A stretch of DNA of 64,000 nucleotides from positions 620,001 through 684,000 of the forward strand of contig NZ_JAMZDX010000006.1 in the NCBI RefSeq assembly GCF_024172095.1, written 5' to 3'. The DNA comes from Kitasatospora cinereorecta. GTDB taxonomy: Bacteria > Actinomycetota > Actinomycetes > Streptomycetales > Streptomycetaceae. Below the pieces are notes generated by a model. That model saw only the letters and a program-made list of their open reading frames with translations, made no database searches and was not told the DNA's origin. Below are positions 26,467 through 34,586 of the stretch, piece after piece; the stretch's first letter is position 1; each line of letters opens with the position of its first letter. The position numbers and the translations under genes are program-made.

Positions 26467-27443
26467 CCGACATCCACACCCCCGGTGAGCCGGAGACGTC
26501 CGAGCCCACGCCCGCCGAGCCGCAGGCCGCCGAGCCGACGGCCACCACGCCGACCGTGATCGAGCAGGCCGTGATCGAGCAGGCCGAACCCGCCGAGGCC
26601 GACCACGGCGCGGCGCCGCAGCCCGTCGACGGCGAGTCGTCCGGTGCACCCGACCTCGCCGCTGACGCCACTGCTGACACCACTGCTGACACCACGTCCA
26701 CCGCGCCGCCCGCCCGCCCGTCGCGGCCGCTGCTGCGCGCGGCCGCCGCCGTGCTCGCCGCCGCCCTGGTCGGCGTCGGCATCGGCGAGGCGATCATCAA
26801 GGTCCGCTACGACGACCGGCCCGCCGTCGCGGCCGCCCCGGCCCAGCCGTCGGCGAGCGCGAGCCCGGCGTGGGGTGCCAAGTCGAACGGCAACCACTTC
26901 GGTGCCATGCGCGACCTGTTGCTGCCGATGCCGTCCGGCTTCTCGCTCGGTCCGGACGCCGGCTCTCTCGGCAACGACGCCGAACTCGGCTCGGACCTGC
27001 TCGCCAAGCGCCTGCAGAAGAACCTGGACGACATTCCCAAGCAGTACCAGGACCGGGTCCGCTCGGCGTGGGAGGCGCTCCACTTCAAGGCCTCCGGCGT
27101 CCGGACCTACCAGTCCGACCACGGCGACCTGCTGGTCGAGGTCTACCTCGACCAGTTCAACCAGCAGGCCGTCTCGCAGACCACCGAGCTGTACGGCGCG
27201 ATGGTCGACGACACCGGGGTCTTCCGGCGCGGGCCGGAGGTACCGGGCCACCCCGGGGCGCGGTGCGTGCTTCCGCCGCTGCGGCCGGGCGACAAGCTCG
27301 ACTTCGTGCACTGCTTCTCGGCCGAAGGTGACCTCCTGGTCACCATGGAGGTCTCGGGCGCCGCACCCGTCAACCAGGACAAGGTCGTCGACCTCTTCCG
27401 TCAGCAGTTGGACCGTCTGGCACGCCCGGGAGCCTCCGTATGA
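26463..27443 (+). CDS. single-pass surface protein, paralogue 3 of 4
   Basis: 326 residues: acidic Pro/Ala/Glu/Thr tail (1-85), a membrane helix near 91-110 (AAAAVLAAALVGVGIGEAI) and an extracellular domain with the shared motif GAMRDLLLPMPSGF, two Cys (ARCVLPPL and FVHCFSAEG) that could form a disulphide, and the C-terminal LFRQQLDRLARP. GTG 26463 overlaps the previous stop and has GGGAG at 8-nt spacing. The stop overlaps the next ATG (ATGA). Function unknown. Confidence 0.75.
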   Translation: MTDIHTPGEPETSEPTPAEPQAAEPTATTPTVIEQAVIEQAEPAEADHGAAPQPVDGESSGAPDLAADATADTTADTTSTAPPARPSRPLLRAAAAVLAAALVGVGIGEAIIKVRYDDRPAVAAAPAQPSASASPAWGAKSNGNHFGAMRDLLLPMPSGFSLGPDAGSLGNDAELGSDLLAKRLQKNLDDIPKQYQDRVRSAWEALHFKASGVRTYQSDHGDLLVEVYLDQFNQQAVSQTTELYGAMVDDTGVFRRGPEVPGHPGARCVLPPLRPGDKLDFVHCFSAEGDLLVTMEVSGAAPVNQDKVVDLFRQQLDRLARPGASV

Positions 27444-28519
27444 GCACCGACATCACCCCCTCCCAGCCGGAGGAGACCCCCGAGCAGGCCGGGGCCACCA
27501 CGCCGGACCAGCCTGCGGACACCCCGGAGCGCACCGACCACACCGAGGGCACCGAGCACACCGAGGGCACCGAGGGCACCACCGGAACCCCCGAGCAGCC
27601 CGAGGCCGATGCGCCGGAGCCGGCCGAGCCGACGGCCCCACGCCGGGACCGGAAGAAGCTGCTGCGCGTGGTCGCACTGGCCGCCCTGCTGGTGGTGACG
27701 GGTACGGCGACCGCCGTCGCGGTCACCCTGCCCGACCGCACCGACGTGCCCGGCCTGGCGACCCCGAACGACGGCCGCTACGCCTTCCCCGCGCTGACGC
27801 TGCCGCCGCTGCCCTCGGGTGCGGCCGCGCCGAAGGACACCAAGGGCCGGCACGCGGCGGACCTGCGCGCCCTGGTGCTGCCCGTACCCAAGGGCGCCAA
27901 GGGCATCAACTCCGCGGAGAACGCGGGTGCCACGTCCGCCGCGTCCGCGACGGCGTCTCCCAGCGGGAGCGCCGGCAGCACCGCAAGCCCGTCCGCCTCC
28001 GCCTCCGCCTCCGCGTCCGGTTCCGCCTCGGCGTCACCGAGCGGCTCGGCGTCCGCGGCGACCCTGCCGCCGGTGCCGGGCCGCTGGGTGCCGTGCGACG
28101 GCGAGGGCGCGCTCGCCAAGGACACCGCCGCGGTCGGCGCGATGCTGACCACCAACGCCTGCCGTGCCGCTGCCGCCCAGACCTGGACGGCCAAGGACGG
28201 CACGCTGACCGAGATCAGGCTGCTGCGCTTCGGCTCCTCGGCGGAGGCGATCGAGTTCCGCCGCAGCATCGCCCTGCAGAACAGCAGCCGGCACCTCGAG
28301 TCCTCGAAGTACGACTCGATGACCAACTACCCGATCGGCTCCGGCACGCTCGACGTGCGCGTCGCCGACGCCAAGGCCGGCGGCGGCGATCCCACCGGGC
28401 GGATCGCGTACTTCCAGGTGGGCGACGTGGTGGCGATCGTGGAGCTGTCCAACGCCAAGGGCGTTCCGCTGAACGCGTTCCGGCAGGTCCTGGCGCTGCA
28501 GAGCAGTCTGCTGGAGTGA
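27440..28519 (+). CDS. single-pass surface protein, paralogue 4 of 4
   Basis: 359 residues: Glu/Thr/Pro tail with HTEGTE repeats (1-70), a membrane helix near 76-95 (VVALAALLVVTGTATAVAV), the shared motif ADLRALVLPVPKGAKGI, a 60-residue Ser/Ala linker (SASASASASGSASASPSGS type) inserted in the extracellular part, two Cys (VPCDGEG, TNACRAA) and the C-terminal FRQVLALQSSLLE. Start ATG 27440 overlaps the previous stop. The Ser/Ala insert is not present in the other three. Confidence 0.75.
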   Translation: MSTDITPSQPEETPEQAGATTPDQPADTPERTDHTEGTEHTEGTEGTTGTPEQPEADAPEPAEPTAPRRDRKKLLRVVALAALLVVTGTATAVAVTLPDRTDVPGLATPNDGRYAFPALTLPPLPSGAAAPKDTKGRHAADLRALVLPVPKGAKGINSAENAGATSAASATASPSGSAGSTASPSASASASASGSASASPSGSASAATLPPVPGRWVPCDGEGALAKDTAAVGAMLTTNACRAAAAQTWTAKDGTLTEIRLLRFGSSAEAIEFRRSIALQNSSRHLESSKYDSMTNYPIGSGTLDVRVADAKAGGGDPTGRIAYFQVGDVVAIVELSNAKGVPLNAFRQVLALQSSLLE

Positions 28520-28528
28520 GTTCGGGCT

Positions 28529-28566
28529 CCGCCGGGTCCGTCTCCCCTAGGGGTCGGGCCCGGCGG
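28529..28566 (+). terminator. hairpin after the four-paralogue cluster
   Basis: CCGCCGGG/CCCGGCGG stem around a 22-nt loop that contains a second palindrome, CCCCTAGGGG. It starts 10 bp after the stop of paralogue 4 and separates the cluster from the ABC genes. Confidence 0.55.
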
Positions 28567-28642
28567 GTCATCCTGAAGGCTGATCGGAGATCCGCTTCCC
28601 AGCTCATACCGCCCACGGGCGCGTGGGGATACGTTGTGGGAC

Positions 28643-29668
28643 GTGTCCACTGTCATCAAGACGGACGGCCTCACCAAGAGGTTCCCCCGGGTCACCGCCC
28701 TCGACCGGCTCACCGTTGAGGTGCAGCCCGGGGTGGTCGGCCTGGTCGGAGCGAACGGCGCCGGCAAGTCCACCCTGATCAAGATCCTGCTCGGCCTCTC
28801 CCCGGCGACTGAGGGCACCGGCCAGGTGCTCGGCCTCGACATCGCCACCGAGGGCCCCGCGATCCGCGAGCGTGTCGGCTACATGCCGGAGCACGACTGT
28901 CTCCCGCCGGACGTCTCGGCCACCGAGTTCGTCGTCCACATGGCGCGGATGTCCGGGCTCCCGGCGGCTGCCGCCCGCGAGCGGACCGCCGACATCCTGC
29001 GCCACGTCGGGCTGTACGAGGAACGCTACCGCCCGATGGGCGGCTACTCCACCGGCATGAAGCAGCGGGTGAAGCTGGCCCAGGCGCTGGTCCACGACCC
29101 GCAGCTGGTGCTGCTGGACGAGCCGACCAACGGTCTGGACCCGGTCGGCCGCGACGACATGCTGGCGCTGATCCGCCGGGTGCACAGCGACTTCGGCATC
29201 TCGGTGCTGGTCACCACCCACCTGCTCGGCGAGCTGGAGCGCACCTGCGACCACCTGGTGGTGATCGACGGCGGCCGGCTGCTGCGCTCCTCCTCCACCG
29301 CCTCCTTCACCGAGGCGACCCAGTTGCTCGCCGTCGAGGTCACCGACGCCGAGGAGACCGTCCGGGAGCGGCTTTCCACTGCCGGTCTGTCCGTGCGCGC
29401 CGACGGTCCGCGGCTGCTGCTGGTGGAGATCGCCGGCGAGGACACCTACGACACCGTCCGCGACACCGTGGCCGAACTCGGCCTCGGCCTGGTCCGCCTG
29501 GAGCAGCGCCGGCACCGGGTGGCCGAGATCTTCGCCGACGACAGCGCGGGCCACATCGGCAGCCAGGCCACTCAGGCCACCCCGGCCACCGAGGCCACCC
29601 ACGCCGCCCAGGCCGACGGTCCCGACGACATCCACACGGGAGGTGTTCCGGATGGCACTGCCGTCTGA
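28643..29668 (+). CDS. ABC transporter ATP-binding protein
   Basis: About 341 residues. Walker A GANGAGKST near 38, the signature STGMKQRVKLAQAL near 135, Walker B LVLLDEPTNGLDP near 155 and the switch His in VTTHLLGELE near 190. The C-terminal ~100 residues form an accessory domain ending in a Thr/Ala/His-rich tail. It pairs with the permease whose ATG lies 17 bp before this stop. GTG 28643 is chosen over a TTG 9 nt upstream; a TACGTT hexamer at 28630-28635 would place the transcript start on the GTG, so the message may be leaderless. Substrate unknown. Confidence 0.85.
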   Translation: MSTVIKTDGLTKRFPRVTALDRLTVEVQPGVVGLVGANGAGKSTLIKILLGLSPATEGTGQVLGLDIATEGPAIRERVGYMPEHDCLPPDVSATEFVVHMARMSGLPAAAARERTADILRHVGLYEERYRPMGGYSTGMKQRVKLAQALVHDPQLVLLDEPTNGLDPVGRDDMLALIRRVHSDFGISVLVTTHLLGELERTCDHLVVIDGGRLLRSSSTASFTEATQLLAVEVTDAEETVRERLSTAGLSVRADGPRLLLVEIAGEDTYDTVRDTVAELGLGLVRLEQRRHRVAEIFADDSAGHIGSQATQATPATEATHAAQADGPDDIHTGGVPDGTAV

Positions 29669-30545
29669 GGTCCAGTCCGGTGTCATCCACGACATCGGCT
29701 ACCGCAACTACACCGGCCCCCGCCTCGGCCGCTCGTACGCGACCCGCTCGCTCTACACCCAGAGCCTGCGCGCCGCGTACGGCCTCGGCCGCTCCGGCAA
29801 GTCCAAGGTGCTGCCGATGCTGGTGCTGGCCGCGATGGGCCTGCCCGCCGTCGTGGTGGTCGCCGTCGTGGTCATCACCGATCTGAAGTCGCTGCCGATG
29901 GACTTCACCCAGTACCTGACCAGCTTCGGGCTCTTCCCGGAGATCTTCCTGGCCGCCCAGGCGCCGGTGCTGCTCTCGCGCGACCTGCGCCACCACATCG
30001 TGCCGCTGTACTTCTCCCGGCCGATCACCCGCGGCGACTACGTCCGCGCCAAGTTCGCCGCGATGGCCAGTGCGCTGATGCTGCTGATGACCCTGCCGAT
30101 GGCGGTGCTCTACCTCGGTTCGCTGCTGGCCGGCCTGCCGTTCGGCACCAGCACCGTGCACCTGCTGTACGGCCTGGCGGCCGCCGCCCTGTACGCGCTG
30201 CTGTACGCCGCGCTCGGGCTGCTGATCGCCGCCGCGACCCCGCGCCGCGGCTTCGGCGTCGCGGCCATCATGGGCATGCTGGTGATCAGCAGTGTGATCG
30301 CCACCTTCGTCCTCGGCCTGAACGGCGGCCTGCGGCACGACCCGGTGGAGTCCGCGAACTGGGCCGCCACGCTCTCCCCGGCCACCCTGGTGGACGGCCT
30401 GGTCAACCAGGTCTTCGGTCTGGTCACCGCCCCGCAGGTGCTGCACGCGCCCGGCCCGCTCGCCGCCTTTGTCTTCGCCGCGGAGATCGCCGTCCTGGTG
30501 GCCGGCTCGTACGGCCTGCTGCTCCGCCGCTACCGGAACGTCTGA
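29652..30545 (+). CDS. ABC-2-type permease
   Basis: 297-residue integral-membrane protein with about six helices (LPMLVLAAMGLPAVVVVAVV, MASALMLLMTLPMAVLYLG, LYGLAAAALYALLYAALGL, AIMGMLVISSVIATFVLG and a C-terminal AAFVFAAEIAVLVAGSYGL). The N-terminal IHDIGYRNYTGPRLGR is typical of streptomycete ABC-2 permeases of this kind. ATG 29652 has GGGAGG at 8-nt spacing and overlaps the upstream ATPase gene by 17 bp, so they are coupled. A second ATPase/permease pair follows 9 bp downstream. Confidence 0.85.
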   Translation: MALPSEVQSGVIHDIGYRNYTGPRLGRSYATRSLYTQSLRAAYGLGRSGKSKVLPMLVLAAMGLPAVVVVAVVVITDLKSLPMDFTQYLTSFGLFPEIFLAAQAPVLLSRDLRHHIVPLYFSRPITRGDYVRAKFAAMASALMLLMTLPMAVLYLGSLLAGLPFGTSTVHLLYGLAAAALYALLYAALGLLIAAATPRRGFGVAAIMGMLVISSVIATFVLGLNGGLRHDPVESANWAATLSPATLVDGLVNQVFGLVTAPQVLHAPGPLAAFVFAAEIAVLVAGSYGLLLRRYRNV

Positions 30546-30554
30546 GAGGCAGCC

Positions 30555-31472
30555 ATGGCCGTCATCACCATCGACAAGGTCTCCCGCTGGTTCGGCAACG
30601 TGGTCGCCGTCAACGACGTCTCCATGCGGATCGGCCCCGGCATCACCGGCCTGCTCGGCCCGAACGGCGCCGGCAAGTCGACCCTCATCCACATGATGAG
30701 CGGCTTCCTCGCCCCCTCGGCCGGCGCCGTCACCCTCGACGACGCCCCGATCTGGCGCAACCAGGAGGTCTACCGGCAGATCGGGCTCGTCCCCGAGCGG
30801 GAGTCGATGTACGACTACCTGACCGGGTGGGAGTTCGTCCTTGCCAACGCCCAGCTCCACGGCCTTGCCGACCCCGGCGCCGCCGCCAAGCGCGCCCTCG
30901 GCCTGGTCGAGATGGAGTACGCCCAGGACCGGCACACCGGCACCTACTCCAAGGGCATGAAGCAGCGGGTCAAGATGGCCTCCGCGCTGGTCCACGACCC
31001 GGCGGTACTGCTGCTCGACGAGCCGTTCAACGGCATGGACCCGCGCCAGCGCCTCCAGCTCATGGAACTGCTCCGCCGCTTCGGCGCCGACGGCCGGACC
31101 GTGCTGTTCTCCTCGCACATCCTGGAGGAGGTCGAGCAGCTGGCCCGGCACATCGAGGTGGTGGTCGCCGGCCGGCACGCCGCCTCCGGCGACTTCCGCG
31201 AGATCCGCCGCCTGATGACCGACCGGCCGCACCGCTACCTGGTCCGCTCCAGCGACGACCGCCGCCTGGCCGCCGCCCTGATCGCCGACGGCTCCACCGC
31301 CGGCATCGAACTCGACTGGCAGGAGCGGGCGCTGCGCATCCAGGCGATCAACTTCCAGGGCTTCACCACCCTGCTGCCGAAGGTCGCCCGCGAGGCCGGC
31401 ATCCGGCTCTACACCGTCTCCCCGGCGGACGAGTCGCTGGAAAGCGTCTTCTCCTACCTGGTCTCGTCCTGA
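30555..31472 (+). CDS. ABC transporter ATP-binding protein
   Basis: 305 residues with Walker A GPNGAGKST near 38, Q-loop region RQIGLVPERESMYDYLTG, signature YSKGMKQRVKMASAL, Walker B AVLLLDEPFNGMDP and switch SSHILEEVEQ. A ~90-residue C-terminal domain follows. It is a paralogue of the ATPase at 28643-29668 and forms, with its own permease at 31491, the second half of a four-gene unit that may encode two related exporters or one complex with two ATPases and two permeases. Confidence 0.88.
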   Translation: MAVITIDKVSRWFGNVVAVNDVSMRIGPGITGLLGPNGAGKSTLIHMMSGFLAPSAGAVTLDDAPIWRNQEVYRQIGLVPERESMYDYLTGWEFVLANAQLHGLADPGAAAKRALGLVEMEYAQDRHTGTYSKGMKQRVKMASALVHDPAVLLLDEPFNGMDPRQRLQLMELLRRFGADGRTVLFSSHILEEVEQLARHIEVVVAGRHAASGDFREIRRLMTDRPHRYLVRSSDDRRLAAALIADGSTAGIELDWQERALRIQAINFQGFTTLLPKVAREAGIRLYTVSPADESLESVFSYLVSS

Positions 31473-31490
31473 AGGGTCTTGGAGCCTCCG

Positions 31491-32207
31491 ATGAACACCA
31501 CCGTCGCCCGGCTGACCGTCCGCGGCCTGCTCGGTCGCCGCCGCGCCCTGATCCTGCTGGCCGTGCCCGTCCTGCTGCTGGCGGTCTCGCTGGCCGCCCG
31601 TAGCTCCGGCAACGACAAGCACGACCTCGCCGTCTCCGTCCTCGGCCAGCTCGGACTCGGCACCCTGGTCCCGATCCTCGGCCTGATCGTCGGCACCGGC
31701 GTGATCGCCCACGAGATCGACGACGGCTCGATCGTCTACCTGCTCGCCAAGCCGCTGCCCCGCTGGAAGATCACCACCACCAAGCTGGCCGTCGCGGTCG
31801 GTGCGAGCTGGGTCTTCGCCGCCCTCCCCATGCTGGTCGCCGGTCTGATCATCTACGGCACCAAGGACAACCTCGCCCTCGGCTACACCGTCGGCGCCAT
31901 GGCCGCCGGCGCCGCCTACAGCGCCCTGTTCCTGCTGCTCGGCGTGGTCACCCGGCACGCCGTGGTGGCCGGCCTCGGCTACGCGCTGGTCTGGGAGAGC
32001 CTGGTCGGCAACTACGTGAAGGGCGCCAAGACCCTCTCCATCCAGCAGTGGGGCCTGTCGGTCGCCGAGGCCGTCGCGGCCGACGGCGTCCTGACCGCCA
32101 CGGTCGCCCTCGGCCTCGCCCTCGCCCTGCTGGTCGGTGTCGCCTCGATCGCCACCATCCTGGCCTCCGCCAAGCTGGCCGGCCTCACCCTGACCTCGGA
32201 CGAGTAG
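31491..32207 (+). CDS. ABC-2-type permease
   Basis: 238-residue permease with six predicted helices (RALILLAVPVLLLAVSLAA, LGTLVPILGLIVGTGVIA, VGASWVFAALPMLVAGLII, AYSALFLLLGVVTRHAVV and others). The motif AHEIDDGSIVYLLAKPLPRW after helix 2 is typical of ABC-2 permeases. ATG 31491 follows TTGGAG by 6 nt. Last gene of the four-gene ABC unit; it faces the convergent MFS gene across a hairpin at 32239-32263. Confidence 0.85.
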   Translation: MNTTVARLTVRGLLGRRRALILLAVPVLLLAVSLAARSSGNDKHDLAVSVLGQLGLGTLVPILGLIVGTGVIAHEIDDGSIVYLLAKPLPRWKITTTKLAVAVGASWVFAALPMLVAGLIIYGTKDNLALGYTVGAMAAGAAYSALFLLLGVVTRHAVVAGLGYALVWESLVGNYVKGAKTLSIQQWGLSVAEAVAADGVLTATVALGLALALLVGVASIATILASAKLAGLTLTSDE

Positions 32208-32238
32208 TCACCAGGGGCCGGGGGCCGGGCATGCTGTC

Positions 32239-32263
32239 GAGCGCGTCCCCCCGCGGGGCGCTC
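32239..32263. terminator. hairpin between convergent ABC and MFS genes
   Basis: GAGCGC/GCGCTC arms flank an inner C-rich/G-rich pairing (CCCCG/CGGGG). It sits between two stop codons and could act in both directions. Confidence 0.5.
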
Positions 32264-32265
32264 CC

Positions 32266-33519
32266 TCAGCGCCCATCCAGGACGACGTTCCGCCCGGCGC
32301 CCCACCCCGCCACCGCGGCGGCCCCGGCCAGCACCAACATCATGATCAGCACGACGCTCCAACCCCCCGTCACCTGGTGCAGCGCACCGGCCCCCACCGG
32401 GCCCAGCGCCGCCACCAGGTACCCGACGGCCTGACTCATCCCGCCCAGCTGCGCCGCCCCGGCCGCACTCCCCGTCCGCAGCACGATGAACGCCAGCGCC
32501 AGCCCGAGCGAACCGCCCTGGGCCAGGCCCAGCACCGTCGCGGCGACCCACGCCCCGGACACCGGGGCGGCCAGCAGCACCGCGATCCCGGCCACGTTCA
32601 GCCCGGCCATGGCCACCGCCAGGCCGCGCTGACGGGTCATCCGACCCGCCGCCAGCGGCACCAGGAACGCACTCGCCACCTGCACCAGGTTGCTGAACGC
32701 GAAGACCAGTCCGGCCTCGCCCCGGTCCATGCCGTGGTCGGCCAGGATCGTCGGCATCCACGCCACCAGCGTGTACACCAGCAGCGACGAGATCCCCATG
32801 AACAGGCTGATCCGCCACGCCAGCGCCGACCGCCAGATCCCGGCCACCGGCCGTTCGGCCGGCACCCGGCCGGTCGCCGCCGCAGTGGCCCCGGAGCCCG
32901 CCTGACGCGCCTTCAGCACCTGCGGCAGCCACACCGCGGCCGCCACCGCCGCCGGCAGCGACCAGGCCCCCAGCGCGGCCTCCCAGCCCCCGCCGAGCGC
33001 GTGCTCCAGCGGCACCGACAGACCGGCCGCCAGCGTCGCGCCGACCAGCATGGTGGTCGAGTACAGGCCGGTCATCGCCGCCGCCCGGTGCGGGAACTCC
33101 CGCTTCACCAGGCCCGGCATCGACACGTTCAGCACCGCGATCGCGACACCGATCACCACGCACCCCGCGTACAGCGCCACCACCGACGGCAGCACCCGCA
33201 GCAGCACGCCCGCGCCGAGGGTGAGGACCGCGCCCAGCACCACCCGCTCGGTCCCGAACCGCCGGGTCAGCCGCGGGGTCAGCGGCGCGCCGGCGCCCTG
33301 GAACAGCACCGGCACCGTGGTGATCAGTCCGCTCGCCGTCGCCGACAGGCCGAAGGTCCGCTGGATCTCGCCGACCATCGGGGACACCGCCGCGAGGCAG
33401 GCCCGCATGTTCAGCGCGACCAGCACGATGCCGGCCAGCAGCAGGGCGGGGCGGGCCAGCCTGGTTCGGGTACTGACCGAGGGTTCGTGGACCGGCAGCG
33501 CGGTACGGGTGACCGACAT
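32266..33519 (-). CDS. MFS transporter, CynX/NimT type
   Basis: 417-residue, 12-helix major-facilitator protein. The N-terminal helix LLLAGIVLVALNMRACLAAV followed by VSPMVGEIQRTFGLS is characteristic of the CynX/NimT subfamily (cyanate, 2-nitroimidazole or other small-molecule efflux), and MGISSLLVYTLVAWMPTILADHGMDRGEAG, read as MGISSLLVYTLVAWMP and TILADHGMDRGEAG, fits it. ATG 33519 gives the family N-terminus; the frame continues upstream into the regulator gene. It lies 61 bp downstream of a FadR-type regulator on the same strand, so the two form an operon and the regulator probably controls this exporter. Confidence 0.85.
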   Translation of the reverse strand: MSVTRTALPVHEPSVSTRTRLARPALLLAGIVLVALNMRACLAAVSPMVGEIQRTFGLSATASGLITTVPVLFQGAGAPLTPRLTRRFGTERVVLGAVLTLGAGVLLRVLPSVVALYAGCVVIGVAIAVLNVSMPGLVKREFPHRAAAMTGLYSTTMLVGATLAAGLSVPLEHALGGGWEAALGAWSLPAAVAAAVWLPQVLKARQAGSGATAAATGRVPAERPVAGIWRSALAWRISLFMGISSLLVYTLVAWMPTILADHGMDRGEAGLVFAFSNLVQVASAFLVPLAAGRMTRQRGLAVAMAGLNVAGIAVLLAAPVSGAWVAATVLGLAQGGSLGLALAFIVLRTGSAAGAAQLGGMSQAVGYLVAALGPVGAGALHQVTGGWSVVLIMMLVLAGAAAVAGWGAGRNVVLDGR

Positions 33520-33580
33520 GACGCAGGGACTCTCTCTGGGCTGGGAACGTACGGGGGAAGGAGGGGCCGGACGGCCCGCG

Positions 33581-34312
33581 TCACTTCCGCGCGGCGATGG
33601 CGGCGAGCAGCTGCTCCACGGCGGCCGTCGGCTCCGCGAGCAGCGTGCGACAGGCGGCCTCGGCCCGCTCCGGGTCGCCGCTCTCGATCGCGTCGACCAG
33701 CGCCGCATGGGTGTCGATCGCGATCTCGGGCATCTCGTGGTCGCCGAACGCGGCCCGCATCGACTCCCGCACCGAGGCGCCGAAGTACCGGTACACCTCG
33801 GTCAGCGCCGGGTTGTGTGCGGCCTCGACCACCGCGGTGTGGAACTCCAGGTCGTGCTCGACGGTCGCCTCGCGGCCCGCCCGCTCGGGGTGCGCGGCCA
33901 TCACCTCGGCCTCGCGGGCCAGCGCGGTCCGCATCCGGGCGATGTCCTCGGGGGTGTGGCGCACCGCGGCCAGCCGGGCCGCCTCGGCCTCCAGCGCCGC
34001 CCGTACCTCCAGCACGTCCCGGACGTCCGAGCGCTGCACGCCGTGCAGCACCGAGGCCGGGTCGCTGGTGGACCGGACGAAGGTGCCCTCGCCCTGGCGC
34101 GAGACCAGCATCCCGGAGTGCACCAGCACCCGGATCGCCTCCCGCACCGTGTTGCGCCCCACCTGCAGCCGCTCGGCGAGCTCGTGCTCGGTCGGGATCT
34201 GCGACCCCACCGGCCAGACGCCGGCGGCCAGCTGCTCGCGCAGCTGCTCGATCGCCACGTCGACCAGGGAACGCCGCCCGGCGGCCTGCAGACCCTCGCC
34301 CACCGCGGACAC
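33581..34312 (-). CDS. FadR-family (GntR) transcriptional regulator
   Basis: 243 residues. The winged HTH (about 14-80) has the GntR signature IPTEHELAERLQVGRNTVRE and AIRVLVHSGMLVSRQGEGTF. The C-terminal FCD domain (about 95-225) contains VEHDLEFHTAVVEAAHNPAL, whose Asp and His residues usually bind a metal and a carboxylic effector. GTG start at 34312. Repeats of a GTCATCCTACAAC motif lie 43-79 bp upstream and are likely its operators. It controls at least itself and the MFS gene downstream. Confidence 0.9.
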   Translation of the reverse strand: MSAVGEGLQAAGRRSLVDVAIEQLREQLAAGVWPVGSQIPTEHELAERLQVGRNTVREAIRVLVHSGMLVSRQGEGTFVRSTSDPASVLHGVQRSDVRDVLEVRAALEAEAARLAAVRHTPEDIARMRTALAREAEVMAAHPERAGREATVEHDLEFHTAVVEAAHNPALTEVYRYFGASVRESMRAAFGDHEMPEIAIDTHAALVDAIESGDPERAEAACRTLLAEPTAAVEQLLAAIAARK

Positions 34313-34354
34313 CCCTTTCCCGTCTCGACGTCCGTCGAAGCCATCCTATGAGCA

Positions 34355-34391
34355 GTCATCCTACAACTGATTGCCCGGTCATCCTACAACC
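34355..34391. promoter_or_regulatory. GntR/FadR operator repeats
   Basis: GTCATCCTACAAC occurs twice, exactly, at 34355-34367 and 34379-34391 (24-bp spacing), and a partial copy CATCCTA lies at 34342-34348. TTGTAGGA-type sequences are common in FadR-family operators. The gap to the divergent LCP gene is 274 bp, so the sites most likely serve the regulator gene. Confidence 0.6.
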
Positions 34392-34586
34392 GGCCCGGCG
34401 AGGAACCGGCCCCCCTCCGCACGGCGTCTCGAACCCCGGAACCACTGGCGGAAAGCCCGAGCGGCAGCCCAGGCAGTGACTCCGAAGTGATGCCTTTATA
34501 TGCTCCGCTGAAGTTCTACGCGTCCGTACCGATCGCGGTGCGTCTGTCGAGGCTGTGGTGACGGCCGCCGGTGAAGGGGTGTACAT

